Source: Thermobifida halotolerans | GTDB lineage: Bacteria > Actinomycetota > Actinomycetes > Streptosporangiales > Streptosporangiaceae | Assembly (NCBI RefSeq): GCF_003574835.2 | Contig: NZ_CP063196.1 | Location: forward strand, 4,960,001-5,024,000 | Length of the DNA: 64,000 nt | Reading direction: 5' to 3' | Shown here: positions 54,094-63,315 of the stretch, piece by piece | Numbering within the stretch: the stretch's first letter is position 1 | Layout: the number at the start of each line of letters is the position of its first letter | The notes under the pieces: generated by a model | The model's database searches: none | Told to the model about the DNA's origin: nothing | The model's input: the letters and a program-made list of their open reading frames with translations, nothing else | Position numbers and translations under genes: made by a program

Positions 54094-55721
54094 CGGACAC
54101 CTCCCGACAAGACGGCTTCGACATAGGGGGCGCGGGCCAGCAGTTCGGCCGCGGCGTCCGCGCTGTAGCCGACGAACGGCCCCGCGAACACCGTGAACGC
54201 CAACCCCAGTGCCACCAGCGCCACCGTGGCGGCCAGCATCAGCGGGGGGAACACGGCGGAGGTCACCACCGCCCTGCCGCCGATCCCGGTGGGCGCGCGG
54301 CCCACGGCCATCGGCGCGGCCTCCGGGACGGACGACTCGTCCTCGGAACTCTCCAGCAGGGTGCCCAGAGCCACCGGGCGGCCCTCCTCGGGAGCGCGCC
54401 AGAACGCGTAGTTCCACAGCCGCACCATCGAGAACAGCGTCAGCAGACTCGTCACCACCGACCCGGCCACCAGCAGGTACGCCAGCGGCGTGCCGTCCTG
54501 CACGCCCGCCTGGATCAGGCCGAGCTTGCCGAGGAACCCCGACAGCGGCGGAATGCCCGCCAGGTTCATCGCCGGGACGAAGAACAGCACGCCCAGTACC
54601 GGCGACAGCTTCGCCAACCCGCTCAGGTCGTGCAGGGACGTGCTGCCGCTGCGGCGCTCCACCAGCCCGGCCACCAGAAACAGGGTGGTCTGCACGGTGA
54701 TGTGGTGGGCCACGTAGAACACCGCGCCCGCCATGCCGTGCACGCTGCCCAACCCGATGCCGAACACCATGTAGCCGATATGGCTGACCAGGGTGAACGA
54801 CAGCATGCGCTTGATGTCGTTCTGCGACATCGCGCCGAGGACGCCGATCACCATGGTGGCCAGCGCGCCCCACAGCAGCAGGACCTCCACCGCGTCGTTG
54901 CCGGGGAACAGCAGGGTCTGCGTGCGGATCATCGCGTACACGCCGACCTTGGTCAGCAGGCCCGCGAAGACGGCGGTGACCGGCGCGGGCGCCGTCGGAT
55001 AGGAGTCGGGCAGCCACGCCGACAGCGGGAACACCGCGGCCTTGATCGCGAACGCCATCAGCAGCATCACCTGGAGGACCAGTTGCAGTTGCACCGGCAG
55101 TTCCGCCAGGCGCTCGGCCAGGTGCGCCATGTTCACGGTCCCGGTGGCCGCGTAGATCAGGCCGACGGCGACCAGGAAGACCACCGACGACAGCAGCGAC
55201 ACCACCACGTAGGTGGAGCCAGCGCGGATGCGCGCGAGCGTGCCGCCCTGGGTCATCAGCACGTAGCTGGAGGTCAGCAGGATCTCGAAGCCCACGTACA
55301 GGTTGAACAGGTCACCGGTGAGGAAGGCGTTGGACACGCCCGCCACCAGGATGAGGAACGTGGGGTAGAAGATCGCCAGCGGCGTGGCCTCCTCCTGGTC
55401 GGCCGTTCCCTGGCCGATCGAGTACACCAGCACGCCCAGCGTGATCGCCGAGGACACCGTCACCATCAGCGCGGAGAGCCGGTCGGCGACCAGGGTGATA
55501 CCGATCGGGAACTCCCAGCCGCCCACCTGCACGACCTGCGGCCCGTGGGCGGCCACCCCGAACAGCAGCGCGACGCCCGTCGCCAGCACCAGCGCCAGCG
55601 CCACGACGCTGATCCACTGGGTGAGCAACTGGGAGCGGACCCCGATCGCGAACTTCAGGCCCGCCGCGAACAGCGGAACGACCACCGGCAGCGGCACCAG
55701 GTAGGGAAGAAGAGCCGTCAT
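54090..55721 (-). CDS. mnhD: Mrp antiporter subunit D (MnhD)
   Basis: 543 residues, about 14 membrane segments, related to NADH dehydrogenase ND2/ND4/ND5-type subunits. Family segments: GDLFNLYVGFEILLTSSYVL with the conserved Glu, AIKAAVFPLSAWLPDSYPTAPAPVTAVFAGLLTKVGVYAMIR with the conserved Lys, and HITVQTTLFLVAGLVER. The proton-translocating subunit pair A/D. ATG 55721 abuts the mnhC stop. Confidence 0.95.
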   Translation of the reverse strand: MTALLPYLVPLPVVVPLFAAGLKFAIGVRSQLLTQWISVVALALVLATGVALLFGVAAHGPQVVQVGGWEFPIGITLVADRLSALMVTVSSAITLGVLVYSIGQGTADQEEATPLAIFYPTFLILVAGVSNAFLTGDLFNLYVGFEILLTSSYVLMTQGGTLARIRAGSTYVVVSLLSSVVFLVAVGLIYAATGTVNMAHLAERLAELPVQLQLVLQVMLLMAFAIKAAVFPLSAWLPDSYPTAPAPVTAVFAGLLTKVGVYAMIRTQTLLFPGNDAVEVLLLWGALATMVIGVLGAMSQNDIKRMLSFTLVSHIGYMVFGIGLGSVHGMAGAVFYVAHHITVQTTLFLVAGLVERRSGSTSLHDLSGLAKLSPVLGVLFFVPAMNLAGIPPLSGFLGKLGLIQAGVQDGTPLAYLLVAGSVVTSLLTLFSMVRLWNYAFWRAPEEGRPVALGTLLESSEDESSVPEAAPMAVGRAPTGIGGRAVVTSAVFPPLMLAATVALVALGLAFTVFAGPFVGYSADAAAELLARAPYVEAVLSGGVR

Positions 55722-56531
55722 CTAGTCCACCCCCTGCATGTCGCTGTCCTCGGCCCGGGCCAGGCGTTCCCGTTCGGCGCGGATACCGGCGCGCAACTGC
55801 CGTCTCTGCGCACGGATGCGCTGCCGCAGCTCCCGCCGCAACCGGCGTTCGTTCTCCCGGTCGCAGCGCAGGTGCTCGGCGAGCTCGTGCCGCGCCTGGC
55901 GCATCCGCCGGCGCGCCTCCTCGACGGTGGCGTGCACGTCCGCGGCCTGGGTGTCGAGCAGCCGCACGCGGGCCTCGTCGTCGGCTCCCTCAAGACGCTC
56001 CTCCAGGTCCCGGCGGGCCTGGGCGATCTGTTCGCGGATCGCGGCGCGCTCGGCCTCCTCCCGTTCGTCCTGCGCGTCGATCTGGGCCTCCAGCGCCGAG
56101 CGCTGCGCCCGGACCGCCCTGCGCAGCGCCCGCTTCTGCGCGCGGATGTGCTGGCGCATCCTGCGCCGCTCCCCGCCGGTGGCGATACGCCGGTCCTCGG
56201 CGTCGTCCTGGACCTCGTCGTGGCCCTGCAACTGCCAACTGCGGTAGGCCATGGCCAGCAGGAACGCGGTCACGCCCAGGGTGATGACGATCGCGGTGAG
56301 GATCATCGCCTGCGGCAGCGGGTCGGACATCTCCCCGGCCGGGGTGAGGCCGAGCAGCGGAGGGCCGCCCGCGGCGCCGCCGGTGGACAGGATCATCAGG
56401 TTGACCCCGTTGCCGAGCAGGACCACTCCCAGCAGGATGCGGGTGAGGCTGCGCTCCAGCAGCAGCGTCACCCCGGCGGCCACCAGAACTCCGACCACGG
56501 CGATCAGCAGGATCGTGGGGGTGTCGTTCAC
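55722..56531 (-). CDS. mnhC: Mrp antiporter subunit C (MnhC) with long coiled-coil tail
   Basis: 269 residues; a typical MrpC has 110-125. Residues about 1-97 are the normal three-helix subunit, related to NuoK (TILLIAVVGVLVAAGVTLLLER, LLGNGVNLMILSTGG, DPLPQAMILTAIVITLGVTAFLLAM). The rest, about 170 residues, is an Arg/Glu/Ala-rich segment (RAQKRALRRAVRAQRSALEA, LRRELRQRIRAQRRQLRAGI) predicted to be a long alpha-helical coiled coil in the cytoplasm. GTG 56531 overlaps the mnhA stop by four bases. The tail is the unusual feature; it ends directly before the mnhD start. Confidence 0.9.
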   Translation of the reverse strand: MNDTPTILLIAVVGVLVAAGVTLLLERSLTRILLGVVLLGNGVNLMILSTGGAAGGPPLLGLTPAGEMSDPLPQAMILTAIVITLGVTAFLLAMAYRSWQLQGHDEVQDDAEDRRIATGGERRRMRQHIRAQKRALRRAVRAQRSALEAQIDAQDEREEAERAAIREQIAQARRDLEERLEGADDEARVRLLDTQAADVHATVEEARRRMRQARHELAEHLRCDRENERRLRRELRQRIRAQRRQLRAGIRAERERLARAEDSDMQGVD

Positions 56532-59491
56532 GCGGCCACCTCCTCGCTCTCGTGTTCGGGTGTCCGTCCCGTCCGGCTCGCCTTCTCGGCCTGCTCGTCG
56601 ATTCCCGCGCCGAGGCTGTACAGGATGTCCTGGATGAGACCGACCACCAGCAGGTAGACGCCGAAGTCGAAGGCCAGCCCCGAGGTGAGGTGCACCGGTT
56701 CCAGGAGCGGCAGGTGCAGGTCGAAGGCGCCCCCGGCGAGGATCTCGGTGCCGAGGACCGCCCCGGCCAGGGCCGTTCCGGTGGTGATCGCCAACCCCAG
56801 GCCGATCAGCAGACCCGGGGGGAGCCGCAGCGCCAGGTACAGTTCGTGGCGGCCTCCGGCGAGGTAGCGCACCATCAGGCCGAGCCCCGCCACGATGCCG
56901 CCCGCGAATCCGCCGCCGACCGCGCTGTGGCCGGTGACCAGCAGGTAGACCGAGAGCACGATGGTCACGGGGAACAGCAGTCGGGCCACCACCTCGAAGA
57001 TGACCGACCGGCGCTCCCGGGCCAGCGCCAGTACCCCGGGAAGCCACAGCGGCTTGTCCGCGGTGCGCACGGTGAGCACGTCGCCCGCGTACCGCAGGGG
57101 GATCGGACGCCACTCGCTCGTGGGCGGCGCCGGGAGCACGGGCAGCCGCGCCGCGATCCGTCCGGTCTCCACGCGGGTACGGACCCGCCGGGCGCGCCTG
57201 CGCACGAACAGCAGACTCGCCACGCCCGCGGCGACCGAGGCCAGCACCGAGATCTCGCCCATGGTGTCCCAGGCGCGCACGTCCACCAGCAGCACGCTGA
57301 CGATGTTGTGGCCGCCCGCCTCCTCCGCCGCGGCGGGGAGGTGGCCGGAGACCGACTCGGCCCGCCGCCCCGCCAGCGCGAAGTAGGCCATGGCGGCCAC
57401 GAGCGTCCCGGTGGCCGCGCCGATGCCCAGGTTCAGCAGGCGGCGGCTGCGCAGCACCGGGGTGGAGAAGCGCGGCGGCAGGCGGCGCAGCACCAGCACG
57501 AACACCACCAGGCTGACGGTCTCGACGAGGAACTGGGTGAGCGCGAGGTCGGGGGCGCCGTGCAGCGCGAACAGGGTCGCGGTGCCGTAGCCGGTCATCC
57601 CCACCAGCACCACCGCGAACAGGCGGCCCCGCACCATCAGCGTCCACAGCGCCGCGAGCACCACGATGGCGGCCGGAATCAGTTGGGCGGGGGTGTCCAG
57701 CCAGCGCACGGGGGGCGCCTCCAGGGTCCACAGCCGGCCCCACACGATCGGGACCGCGCTGACCACGAGCAGCGACACGAGGATCGTGCCGAGGTAGAGC
57801 GGCAGCGAACCGCGCTGGGTGGCGCCGGTGACCTGGGTCGCGAAGCTGGAGAGGTGGTACACGATCCGCCGGTAGACCCTGCCGGAGTCGGGCAGCGCGA
57901 ACCGGGCGCCCGCCCACGCCACGGGCGCCCGCCAGCGGAACAGCGCCAGACCGCCCACCACGCACAGCGCCGACAGCAGCAGCGGCGGGGAGAAGCCGTG
58001 CCACAGCGCCAGGTGGGCGGGATCGTGCCCGGCGTTGTCGCCGACCGTGTCGGCGTAGGCGGCCAGCACCGGGTCCGCGAGCGCGGCGGCGAGGCCACCC
58101 GCCAGGCCGAGCGCCGCCAGGGCCGCGGCGGGGGCGACGAACAGCGGTCCGGGGGCGTGCAGCGGCGTGGGCGGCACGTTCGGCTTGTCGAGGAACGCGC
58201 CCCACAGGAACCGCAGGCTGTAGCCGACGGTGAAGGCCGATCCGACCACCAGGCCCGCCAGGGCGAGAGCCGGAGCGGGACCGTCGGCGTGCTCGAAGGC
58301 GCCGAAGACGGCCTCCTTGGCCGCGAACCCGGCTGTCGGCGGCAGCCCCGCCATGGAGGCCAGCGCCACCACCGAGGTCCAGAACACCGTCGGCGTCCGC
58401 GTCCGCAACCCGGACAGTTCCCGCAGGTCGCGGGTTCCGGTGCTGTGGTCGATGATCCCGACCACGAGGAACAGCGGAGCCTTGAACAGCGCGTGCGCGC
58501 ACAGCATGGCCAGCCCGGCCAGCGCCGCGTCGCGGGTGCCCGCGCCGAAGACGGCGGTGAGGAAGCCCAGTTGGCTCACTGTTCCGTAGGCCAGCAGCAG
58601 TTTCAGGTCGTGCTGGCGCAGCGCCTTCCAGCCCGCGGCGACCATCGTCACCGTGCCGAGGACGAGCGCCGTGTACCGCCACACCGCCACGTCCCCGAAC
58701 GCCGGGGTGAGCCGCGCCACCAGGTAGACCCCGGCCTTGACCATGGCGGCGGCGTGCAGGTACGCGCTCACCGGCGTGGGCGCCTGCATGGCCGCGGGCA
58801 GCCACAGGCTGAACGGCAGGACCGCGGACTTCGACAGCGCGCCCACCAGGACCAGCACGAGCGCGACCGGGACCGGCGTGCCGCTCGGCGGGTCCGCGAG
58901 CAGTTCGGAGATCAGGTAGGTGCCCGCGGTCTCGCCCAGCATGACCAGGCCGACCAGCATCGCGAGGCCGCCCAGCGTGGTCACGTTGATCGCCATCGCC
59001 GCGGCGCGCCGACTGTCCCGCCGCTCGGTGTGGTGGCCGATCAGGAGGTAGGACAGGACCGTGGTCAGTTCCCAGTACAGGTAGAGCTGGATCAGGTCGT
59101 CGGCCAGCACCAGACCGACCATCGCGCCCGCGAAACCGGTGAGCACCCCCGCGAAGCGCCCCAGGCCGGGCTCGTCGTTGTCGAAGTACCGGGAGCAGTA
59201 GACGAGGACCAGCGCGCCGATCCCGGCCGCGAGCAACGTCATGACCAGGCCCAGGGCGTCCATCCGGAACGCCAGCGTCAACTCGAACTCGGGCGCCCAG
59301 GGGATGTGGACCCGCACGGACTCGCCCCCGACCACTCCCGGAGCCCGGACCAGTGCCCACACGGCGGTGGCGGCGGGAACCAGCGCGAGTGCCGGGAAGG
59401 CGTTACGCCCCCACCACCGGACCAGGACCGGGGCCAGCACCGCGGCGGCGAAGTGTGCGACCAGCAGCCATACCAATATGCGCCCCCTCAC
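56528..59491 (-). CDS. mnhA: Mrp antiporter subunit A/B fusion (MnhA)
   Basis: 987 residues, about 20 membrane segments. N-terminal ND5-like part with YLYWELTTVLSYLLIGHH, LSKSAVLPFSLWLPAAMQAPTPVSAYLHAAAMVKAGVYL (conserved Lys) and FKAPLFLVVGIIDHSTGTRDL; the MrpB part follows from about residue 829 (FEVVARLLFPVTIVLSVYL, HSAVGGGFAGGIVAGLGL). First gene of the operon A/B-C-D-E-F-G, with a divergent MarR regulator 95 bases upstream. GTG start at 59491. Confidence 0.95.
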   Translation of the reverse strand: MRGRILVWLLVAHFAAAVLAPVLVRWWGRNAFPALALVPAATAVWALVRAPGVVGGESVRVHIPWAPEFELTLAFRMDALGLVMTLLAAGIGALVLVYCSRYFDNDEPGLGRFAGVLTGFAGAMVGLVLADDLIQLYLYWELTTVLSYLLIGHHTERRDSRRAAAMAINVTTLGGLAMLVGLVMLGETAGTYLISELLADPPSGTPVPVALVLVLVGALSKSAVLPFSLWLPAAMQAPTPVSAYLHAAAMVKAGVYLVARLTPAFGDVAVWRYTALVLGTVTMVAAGWKALRQHDLKLLLAYGTVSQLGFLTAVFGAGTRDAALAGLAMLCAHALFKAPLFLVVGIIDHSTGTRDLRELSGLRTRTPTVFWTSVVALASMAGLPPTAGFAAKEAVFGAFEHADGPAPALALAGLVVGSAFTVGYSLRFLWGAFLDKPNVPPTPLHAPGPLFVAPAAALAALGLAGGLAAALADPVLAAYADTVGDNAGHDPAHLALWHGFSPPLLLSALCVVGGLALFRWRAPVAWAGARFALPDSGRVYRRIVYHLSSFATQVTGATQRGSLPLYLGTILVSLLVVSAVPIVWGRLWTLEAPPVRWLDTPAQLIPAAIVVLAALWTLMVRGRLFAVVLVGMTGYGTATLFALHGAPDLALTQFLVETVSLVVFVLVLRRLPPRFSTPVLRSRRLLNLGIGAATGTLVAAMAYFALAGRRAESVSGHLPAAAEEAGGHNIVSVLLVDVRAWDTMGEISVLASVAAGVASLLFVRRRARRVRTRVETGRIAARLPVLPAPPTSEWRPIPLRYAGDVLTVRTADKPLWLPGVLALARERRSVIFEVVARLLFPVTIVLSVYLLVTGHSAVGGGFAGGIVAGLGLMVRYLAGGRHELYLALRLPPGLLIGLGLAITTGTALAGAVLGTEILAGGAFDLHLPLLEPVHLTSGLAFDFGVYLLVVGLIQDILYSLGAGIDEQAEKASRTGRTPEHESEEVAA

Positions 59492-59515
59492 AACGATCGG
59501 TTTGCCGCTGCTTTT

Positions 59516-59530
59516 TAGGTGTTTTACCTA
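59516..59530. promoter_or_regulatory. Inverted repeat between mrp operon and marR
   Basis: TAGGT-GTTTT-ACCTA, a perfect 5-base inverted repeat in an AT-rich 95-base divergent gap, with a second TAG-rich stretch (TAGTAGCTAGGCTA) after it. Good candidate for the MarR operator. Confidence 0.5.
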
Positions 59531-59586
59531 TTTAGTAGCTAGGCTATCCACAAGCACGGAGTGGCTGTCGAGTGAGGTAGTCAGAG

Positions 59587-60030
59587 GTGGAGCGCAGCGA
59601 CGCCGAGTTCGCGGAGTTCTCACACGCGTGGGGGGAGCTGGTGCGGGCGGTCGCCCGTGCCAGGGGGCGCGCTCAGGCCACCACGGAACCCGGTCTCACC
59701 CTCGCCCAGGCCCTGCTGCTGGAGACCGCTGTCGGCGTCGGCCATCCCACGGTCGGTGAGATCGCCCACGCGGCCGGAATCTCCTCCCCGTCGGCCACCC
59801 GCATGCTCCAGCAGTTGGAGCGCAAGGGCATGGTGCGGCGCCGCCGCTCCGAGGAGGACGAGCGCGCCACCGTCGTCACCGTCACCGAGGAGGGCATGCG
59901 CGCGCTCGACGCGCACCAGGCCCGTGTCCGCGCCCGGCTGCACGACCTCTTCCAGGAGGTGGAGCCGCGGCTGCGCCCCGTGCTCATCGAACTCCTCCAC
60001 ACCATGCGGGATCTCACCGGTCGGCTGTGA
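59587..60030 (+). CDS. MarR-family transcriptional regulator
   Basis: 147 residues, winged helix of the MarR type: GHPTVGEIAHAAGISSPSATRMLQQLERKGMVRRRRSEEDERATVVTVTEEG. Divergent from the mrp operon across an inverted repeat, so it may control mrp, itself, or both. GTG start with GAGGTAGTCAGAGG upstream. The DMT-type transporter gene follows 246 bases downstream on the same strand. Confidence 0.9.
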   Translation: MERSDAEFAEFSHAWGELVRAVARARGRAQATTEPGLTLAQALLLETAVGVGHPTVGEIAHAAGISSPSATRMLQQLERKGMVRRRRSEEDERATVVTVTEEGMRALDAHQARVRARLHDLFQEVEPRLRPVLIELLHTMRDLTGRL

Positions 60031-60275
60031 CCCGCTCGCTTTCCGTGGTTTCCGCAGGTCGTTCCTGCTATTTCCGGGAAGTTCCCGAGTTGAGGTGTCG
60101 CACGGGTCGCCCAAACCAGTACTCTCCACCTTGATCCCCCTTACCGGGTCTGTTCGGTTTCGCCCGACACGGGGAGTGATCACCGGGGTCGCCGCGCACC
60201 GACAGCCGCGACCATCGGCATGTCCCACCGCGAGCGTCGTTCGCCGTGCACCGAGTACAGGCAAGGGGCTGGTAT

Positions 60276-61370
60276 ATGACGGGGGCCATCATCGCGGCCG
60301 CCATCGGGGCGGTCGCCTTCGCGGCCGGCGCGGCGCTGCAGGAACGGGCCATTCTGGTGGCCGCTCCGGCGGTGGGGGGCGGCCAGCTCCGGCTGCTGCT
60401 CCGCCTGGCGCGCAACCCCGTGTGGCTGGCGGGGAGCGCACTCAGCGGCGTCGGCCTCATCGCCCACGCCTGGGCCCTGAGCCAGGCGCCGCTGACGGTG
60501 GTCCAGCCCATCGGCATCAGCGGCCTGCTCTGCGCCGTGGTGGCCTCGGCCGTGCTGCACCGGCGCCGCCCCACCGGAACGCAGGTCACCGGTTGCCTCG
60601 CGGTGACCCTCGGCCTCGTCGTCCTGGTGATGGTGCTGTCGAAGCATCCCGAGCCGCCCGCCGAACCGCCTGCGCACACCACTCTGGTGCTTCCGGCGGC
60701 CACGGGGACCGTCATGCTCCTCGGGCTCGCCGTGGCCCGCTTCGCCTCCGGCGCGCTGCGCTCCTGGGCGCTCGCGCTCGCCGGAGGGATCAGCTTCGCC
60801 GCGGTCTCCGCCCTGACCAGGATCATCGGGATCGCCGCGGTGGACGACCCGCTGACCGCCATCCGTCCGCTCACCCTGGTCACCCTGGTCATCGCGCTGT
60901 GCGGGGCGCTGCTGGTGCAGAACTCCTACCGCACCAGTCACTTCGCCCTGGCCTACGCCACCATGCTGATCAGCGACCCCCTCATGGCGATGGTGATCGG
61001 GGTGGCGCTGCTGGGCGAGACGCTGCCCACCGGGGGGTTCGCCGTCGCCGCGATGGCACTGTCCGGTGTGAGCGTCGTGGCGGGAACCGTGACGCTGGCC
61101 CGCTCCTCCGCGGGCCACGCCCCGAAGACGGGAAAACCGCGGGCCGCGCTCTCCCCCGTGAGCGGCGGCCCGCGGCGCTCTCCCCGGCCGGCGGATGCGG
61201 GCCTCGGCAACGGACAGCCGGGGAGGACGTACGGCGCCCCGGACGGGACACCGCGGTCGTGGTCAGTTCCCGATGTCGGAACTGGACTGGGCGGACAGCG
61301 TTACCTGGGCCTCGGCGGTCCTTCCGTCACGCTCGTAGGTGACGGTGACGGTGTCTCCGGGCCGGTGTGA
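60276..61370 (+). CDS. DMT-superfamily (EamA-like) transporter
   Basis: 364 residues. About nine membrane segments, in the EamA/DMT pattern: GAIIAAAIGAVAFAAGAALQE, TVVQPIGISGLLCAVVASAVL, VSALTRIIGIAA, LVIALCGALLVQNSYRTSHFALAYATMLISDPLMAMVIGVALLGETLPTGG. Substrate unknown. ATG 60276 with AAGGGG upstream. The last 80 residues are a Gly/Pro/Arg-rich tail whose DNA overlaps the convergent protease gene by 108 bases and contains that gene's terminator, so the natural end may be earlier or the tail dispensable. Confidence 0.82.
   Translation: MTGAIIAAAIGAVAFAAGAALQERAILVAAPAVGGGQLRLLLRLARNPVWLAGSALSGVGLIAHAWALSQAPLTVVQPIGISGLLCAVVASAVLHRRRPTGTQVTGCLAVTLGLVVLVMVLSKHPEPPAEPPAHTTLVLPAATGTVMLLGLAVARFASGALRSWALALAGGISFAAVSALTRIIGIAAVDDPLTAIRPLTLVTLVIALCGALLVQNSYRTSHFALAYATMLISDPLMAMVIGVALLGETLPTGGFAVAAMALSGVSVVAGTVTLARSSAGHAPKTGKPRAALSPVSGGPRRSPRPADAGLGNGQPGRTYGAPDGTPRSWSVPDVGTGLGGQRYLGLGGPSVTLVGDGDGVSGPV
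61137..61175 (-). terminator. Intrinsic terminator of the HtrA-like gene
   Basis: 11-base GC stem (61137-61147 with 61165-61175) followed on the minus strand by TTTT, 88 bases past the protease stop. It lies inside the coding region of the convergent DMT transporter gene. Confidence 0.75.
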
Positions 61371-63002
61371 GCGGATCTCGGCGATGAGCACGTTGGGATC
61401 GGTCACCGCACGGTTGCCGACCCCGACGATGACGTCCCCCGCCTGGAGTCCCGCCTGGTCGGCCGCGCCGCCACGGGTCACGTCCACCAGTTCCGCGCCC
61501 GAGCCGTCCTCGGCCACGGTGACGGCCGCCTCGATCGCCGCGTAGGTGGCCTCGCCCGTCGTGACCAGTTCGTCGATGGTGGGCTTGGCCTGGTTGATCG
61601 GGATGGCGAAGCCCAGACCGATGGAGCCCGACTGCGTCAGCCCGCCGCCGCTCGTCGTCGCGATCGCCGTGTTGATTCCGATGACCTCGCCGTCCATGTT
61701 CATCAGCGGGCCGCCGGAGTTGCCGGGGTTGATCGGCGCGTCGGTCTGGATCGCGTCGATGACCGTCGAGGTGGTGGCCTGCGGCTCGTCCTGCTCCCCC
61801 TCGGGGGGCAGCGTGAAGGGGCTGTCCGGCTGCTGTCCGCTGACTCCCGTGTTGACCGGCCGTTCCAGGGCGCTGATCACGCCGGAGGTGACGGTCCCCG
61901 ACAGTCCCAGCGGGGCGCCGATGGCCACCACCCTCGCGCCGACGGCCACCTGGTCGGAGTCGCCCAGGGTGGCCGGGGTCAGTCCGGACACGCCCTCGGC
62001 CTGGATCACCGCCAGGTCGGACACCGGGTCGGTGCCGACGGTCGTGGCCTCGGCCTGGGAGCCGTCGTTGAACGCCACGGTCACTTCCCCGGTGCCGGAC
62101 ACGACGTGGTTGTTGGTGACGATCAGGCCGTCGGAGCTGATGATGAATCCGCTGCCGCCGCCCTCCGCGGTGGAGATGGACACCACGCTCGGCAGGGCCT
62201 TGTCCGCGACCCTGCTGACGTCGCCCGTCGCCGCCGATGTCGAGGAGGTGCTGTTCGTCGTCTCGCCGTCGACGAGGTAGGCGGTCGCCACGGAAGCCGC
62301 CGGGCCGACCACCAGGCTGGTGAGCAGCGCGGTCGCGGCGGCGACCAGGACGACCCGGCCGCGGCGCCGCTGACCCGTCTCCGGCGGAGCGGCGCCGGGC
62401 ATCGCGGGGGCGTCGTGCGGCGGGGGCGGGAAGCCCCCACCGTGGGAGGAGAACGCTCCCCGCGGGGACGGAGTGGCCCAGCCTCCGGTGTGCTGCTGGT
62501 GCCCCTGGACCTGGTGGGCGGTGGCCCGCTCGAACCACTCGGGTTGGCGGGCCCACTCGGAGGACGGGGCGGGCGCGTGCGGTCCGGAGGAGTGGGGACC
62601 GGAGGCGTGCTGGCCGGAGCCGAACGGCCCGGACGGGTGCTGTCCCGAAGGGGGCGGGCCGGAAGCGGACTGGTCGGGGCCGGGCTGTCCGGGAGCGTGC
62701 TGTCCCGGGCCGGGCTGGTGGGCGGTGTGGCCCGGCGCGAAGGGTCCCTGGTGGCGTGCGGGACGCAGCGGCACCTCGGACCTTCTGACCTCGGGCGTCT
62801 CCCGCTGCTGTCCCGGGTGCGGATCGGCCGCGGGGGCGGCGTCCGAGGAGGAGGGCGGGACCTCGCTCCGGGCGGTGGAGCCGCTCGCCTCACCAGCCCC
62901 GGTGTCCGTGACGTTCTCCCGGCCGTCGGCGTCGGCCTGCGGGCCCACGGGGCGTTCTGGTTCTTCCATGGAAGAACCGCTACCGCGGTCGATCGCGCTC
63001 AT
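61263..63002 (-). CDS. HtrA/DegP-type serine protease with PDZ domain
   Basis: 579 residues. A long cytoplasmic Pro/Gly/His-rich N-terminal region (about 1-205), one membrane segment (about 211-244), then a trypsin-like domain with the triad His (IVTNNHVVSG, about 297), Asp (VSDLAVIQAEG, about 328) and Ser (PGNSGGPLMNM, about 428), and a C-terminal PDZ domain (GAADQAGLQAGDVIVGVGN). Acts outside the membrane in protein quality control, as other actinobacterial HtrA/PepD proteins do. ATG 63002 has GGAAGGA upstream; the open frame to 63206 is not used. Confidence 0.94.
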   Translation of the reverse strand: MSAIDRGSGSSMEEPERPVGPQADADGRENVTDTGAGEASGSTARSEVPPSSSDAAPAADPHPGQQRETPEVRRSEVPLRPARHQGPFAPGHTAHQPGPGQHAPGQPGPDQSASGPPPSGQHPSGPFGSGQHASGPHSSGPHAPAPSSEWARQPEWFERATAHQVQGHQQHTGGWATPSPRGAFSSHGGGFPPPPHDAPAMPGAAPPETGQRRRGRVVLVAAATALLTSLVVGPAASVATAYLVDGETTNSTSSTSAATGDVSRVADKALPSVVSISTAEGGGSGFIISSDGLIVTNNHVVSGTGEVTVAFNDGSQAEATTVGTDPVSDLAVIQAEGVSGLTPATLGDSDQVAVGARVVAIGAPLGLSGTVTSGVISALERPVNTGVSGQQPDSPFTLPPEGEQDEPQATTSTVIDAIQTDAPINPGNSGGPLMNMDGEVIGINTAIATTSGGGLTQSGSIGLGFAIPINQAKPTIDELVTTGEATYAAIEAAVTVAEDGSGAELVDVTRGGAADQAGLQAGDVIVGVGNRAVTDPNVLIAEIRSHRPGDTVTVTYERDGRTAEAQVTLSAQSSSDIGN

Positions 63003-63315
63003 TCGAGTTTCCTTCCGGACATCTGTTGCTGTGTCTTCAGAATCGGCACCCAGGGTTAGAACACGGTGAGACAGTGGAAAGGCCCGGTTTCGAACGGTTC
63101 GCCGAGGTCGGACACGGACCGTCCGCCCGCTCTCGGCGCGCTCCGGCAGGGGAGGTCCTTCCAGGAGGAGCCCTCGCCCCGGCGGGTCTTCCGTGGGGCC
63201 GTCCACCGATCCGCGCCTCCGGCCACGAGAGCCGGAGCCACCCCCGTGGCCGTTCCCCGGATCAGCGAACGGCCGCCTGACGGACGCGTGCCCGAAATGG
63301 CGTGAAAAACACCTG
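63003..63315. other. Gene-free region upstream of the HtrA-like gene
   Basis: 313 bases between the HtrA start and the sulfurtransferase stop, both on the minus strand. Holds the HtrA promoter; no clear hexamers, repeats or terminator were identified, and the short open frames have no supporting site. Confidence 0.6.

Noticed and set aside
54084-59518. Two very long + strand open frames (857 and 988 codons)
   Set aside because: Antisense to mnhC, mnhD and mnhA; His/Gln/Arg-rich shadow products with no family match.
63003-63206. 68-residue N-terminal extension of the HtrA-like protein
   Set aside because: The ATG at 63002 has a clear GGAAGGA site; the extension is Arg/Pro-rich with none.
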